Source of the DNA: an uncultured Clostridia bacterium
GTDB taxonomy: Bacteria; Bacillota; Clostridia; Oscillospirales; CAG-272
Assembly: GCA_947627815.1 (NCBI GenBank)
Contig: CANQXN010000127.1
Location: forward strand, 1-5,186
Direction: 5' to 3'
Length of the DNA stretch: 5,186 nucleotides
Made by a program: the position numbers and the translations under genes. The notes under the pieces were generated by a model, which was not told the origin of the DNA, ran no database searches, and saw only the letters and a program-made list of their open reading frames with translations. Of the stretch, positions 4,205 through 5,186 are shown piece after piece; position 1 is the first letter of the stretch, and the number at the start of each line of letters is the position of its first letter.

Positions 4205-4858
4205 TTACCGAATTTCATTTTCCCCGTCGTGGGATTCCTCATCTTTGCTTTTTTGCTTTTTGCGCTGTTCGATCATAGGCGGCAGGAGGAAAAGCAGAAG
4301 CACCAGCAGAATGGGCAAAAACACGCAGAGAATCATACCCAAAGGCGTCTGGATGAACAACAGCGTCTTTCCCATGCCGACAAAGCGCGTCTTGTAAACG
4401 CCGAGAATCTGATCTTGCCGCACATAACCTTCGTCCGGCGCGTTGTTGGCGTCGCCTTTGGTGATATAGACGGTATTGCCGCTTTCGTCCGCTGTGATTT
4501 CGTAGATCCGATGCGTCACATAGGCGTTTCCGCTGTGAAAGCAGATGATGTCGTTTGCCTCGTAGGTTGCGTCGTCGGTGTTTTTCACAAGCACTACATC
4601 GTTTTCGTCAAACATGGGGGACATGCTGCCCGTTTCCACGATCAGCGGGGTAAAGCCGAAACAGCTCGGCGGCAAATCGGGGTGAATCAGAGAGCTGACC
4701 AGCAGCGTTGTGGAAATGATAAAGCCGGGCAGCATCAGGACGCAGAGGACGATTCCGATGATGTTGGGGACGCTGAAAAAACGCCGCTTGGAACCGCCGT
4801 CCGATGCCTTATGCCGCGCCGGTGCGCCGGCTTTGTTTGGTATATGTTCGGTATCCAT
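4205..4858 (-). CDS. sipW: SipW-like (ER-type, family S26B) signal peptidase I, first copy
   Basis: 217 aa. Layout: a polar, basic N-terminus (1-27), a transmembrane helix at about 32-57, catalytic Ser in ETGSMSPMF (S78), VTHRI with catalytic His (H116), YITKGDANNAPDEG with the conserved Asp (D136), then a C-terminal membrane segment (about 171-194) and a charged tail. His in place of Lys marks the ER-type class to which SipW belongs, as opposed to the ordinary bacterial P-type enzyme. The frame is open upstream to 5155, but I place the start at 4858 because a Shine-Dalgarno AAGGAG (4869-4874) lies ten bases before that ATG; the upstream translation has no family similarity and would run through a hairpin and a palindrome. 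It is the promoter-proximal gene of the cluster, and its likely substrate follows directly. Confidence 0.92.
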   Translation of the reverse strand: MDTEHIPNKAGAPARHKASDGGSKRRFFSVPNIIGIVLCVLMLPGFIISTTLLVSSLIHPDLPPSCFGFTPLIVETGSMSPMFDENDVVLVKNTDDATYEANDIICFHSGNAYVTHRIYEITADESGNTVYITKGDANNAPDEGYVRQDQILGVYKTRFVGMGKTLLFIQTPLGMILCVFLPILLVLLLFLLPPMIEQRKKQKSKDEESHDGENEIR

Positions 4859-4893
4859 ATAGATAAAACTCCTTTCCGCTTTGCCGCCCGTTA

Positions 4894-4917
4894 GCGACAT
4901 AATCTGCATTATGTTGC
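4894..4917. promoter_or_regulatory. 24-bp palindrome just upstream of the first peptidase gene (candidate operator)
   Basis: GCGACATAAT (4894-4903) and ATTATGTTGC (4908-4917) are complementary at nine of ten positions (the tenth is G-T) around CTGC. It lies 36 to 59 bases before the start codon. On the minus strand the distal arm contains CATAAT, a good -10 hexamer, though no good -35 is visible 16 to 18 bases upstream. This arrangement fits a repressor site overlapping a promoter; a leader-RNA hairpin is the alternative. Confidence 0.5.
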
Positions 4918-4987
4918 AAATGTAAGTTAAAAAAACGGCTGTAGGCAATTGGATAGCGCCGCTGTTCTTAAAATGGGCGCAAAAACT

Positions 4988-5020
4988 AAGCCTTTTCATT
5001 TTTTCATTTTGAAAAGGCTT
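4988..5020. terminator. Hairpin with flanking T-runs, possible bidirectional terminator
   Basis: AAGCCTTTTC (4988-4997) and GAAAAGGCTT (5011-5020) form a perfect 10-bp stem around a 13-base AT-rich loop. On the plus strand TTT follows directly, making TTTTT with the end of the stem. On the minus strand AGTTTTT follows. It could end a minus-strand transcript arriving from beyond the window, insulating the SipW/TasA cluster, or act as an attenuator. Confidence 0.5.
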
Positions 5021-5115
5021 TTTCGTGCTGCGCTTTTTTCGACCATCCGAGGAAAATAGCACTTTTTTTGCGAAAGTATTTTTAAAAATTTTGTATTTTT
5101 TGAGTTTCGTGTATG

Positions 5116-5172
5116 TGATAAAATGATATGACCCAAAAAGAGAGAGAAGATCCACCTTGGGTATGGTATAAT
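5116..5172 (+). promoter_or_regulatory. Candidate plus-strand promoter(s) with extended -10 elements
   Basis: TGATAAAAT at 5116-5124 and TGGTATAAT at 5164-5172 both fit the TGn-TATAAT extended -10 form; the second has a perfect TATAAT. Neither has a good -35 at 16 to 18 bp (GAGAAG precedes the second). They would drive a gene to the right of the window, divergent from the SipW/TasA cluster. Confidence 0.4.
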
Positions 5173-5186
5173 TAAGCTACCAACAA

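Larger units (their letters stand above)
4859..5186. other. AT-rich intergenic region upstream of the SipW/TasA cluster
   Basis: These 328 bases up to the window edge contain no credible gene. They hold the Shine-Dalgarno and palindrome of the first peptidase gene, a 10-bp hairpin (4988-5020), a very AT-rich tract (about 5060-5125) and two plus-strand extended -10 elements near the right end. The layout suggests a divergent regulatory region, with a plus-strand gene beginning beyond the window. Confidence 0.55.

Noticed and set aside
4229..4894. 221-codon plus-strand frame
   Set aside because: Antisense shadow of the first SipW-like peptidase, whose Ser/His/Asp motifs identify the minus strand as coding.
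4859..5155. N-terminal extension of the first peptidase to an ATG at 5155
   Set aside because: The added 99 residues have no family similarity and cover a hairpin, a palindrome and AT-rich DNA; a good SD supports the start at 4858.

Overview
The window looks like chromosomal DNA of a low-to-medium GC Firmicute, most probably a clostridial lineage. The evidence is strong AGGAGG-type Shine-Dalgarno sites, a consensus sigma-A promoter, tRNA genes with encoded CCA, and a SipW/TasA-type secretion cluster, a system known from Bacillus and Clostridium. I cannot name the genus.

Left part, plus strand: the C-terminal half of galE (UDP-glucose 4-epimerase) enters from the left edge and ends at 493, followed by a strong hairpin. 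A near-consensus promoter (578-606) then drives two tRNA genes, tRNA-Thr(CGU) and tRNA-Gly(CCC). Directly after tRNA-Gly lies a roughly 300-bp array (797-1100). In it a conserved ~50-bp segment, carrying the 3' end of the tRNA plus an antisense T-arm-like sequence, alternates with four long hairpins. The hairpin arms differ in sequence but remain self-complementary. These hairpins resemble bidirectional rho-independent terminators, and the plus-strand tRNA operon meets the minus-strand cluster here.

Right part, minus strand (transcribed from 4858 to 1184): a SipW/TasA-like cluster. In transcription order it holds a 217-aa ER-type (SipW-like) signal peptidase, a 213-aa TasA/camelysin-like secreted protein, a 222-aa second TasA-like protein, a 179-aa second SipW-like peptidase, a 226-aa divergent TasA-like protein with a cytoplasmic N-terminal extension, and a 57-aa mini protein. 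The mini protein has a SipW-type signal peptide and only the first strand motif of the mature domain. Spacing is tight or overlapping from 2580 to 1184, so those genes are very likely co-transcribed. A 248-bp structured gap separates the two TasA-like genes, so the cluster may be one operon with an internal control region or two adjacent units.

Functional picture, inferred from the SipW/TasA family: the peptidases cut the signal peptides of the TasA-like proteins at the membrane, and the mature beta-rich subunits assemble outside the cell into fibres or matrix. The divergent 226-aa protein and the mini protein would be accessory: anchor, initiator, cap or decoy, or in the case of the mini protein a decayed gene. 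The most unusual items are the tRNA-derived hairpin array and the mini protein.
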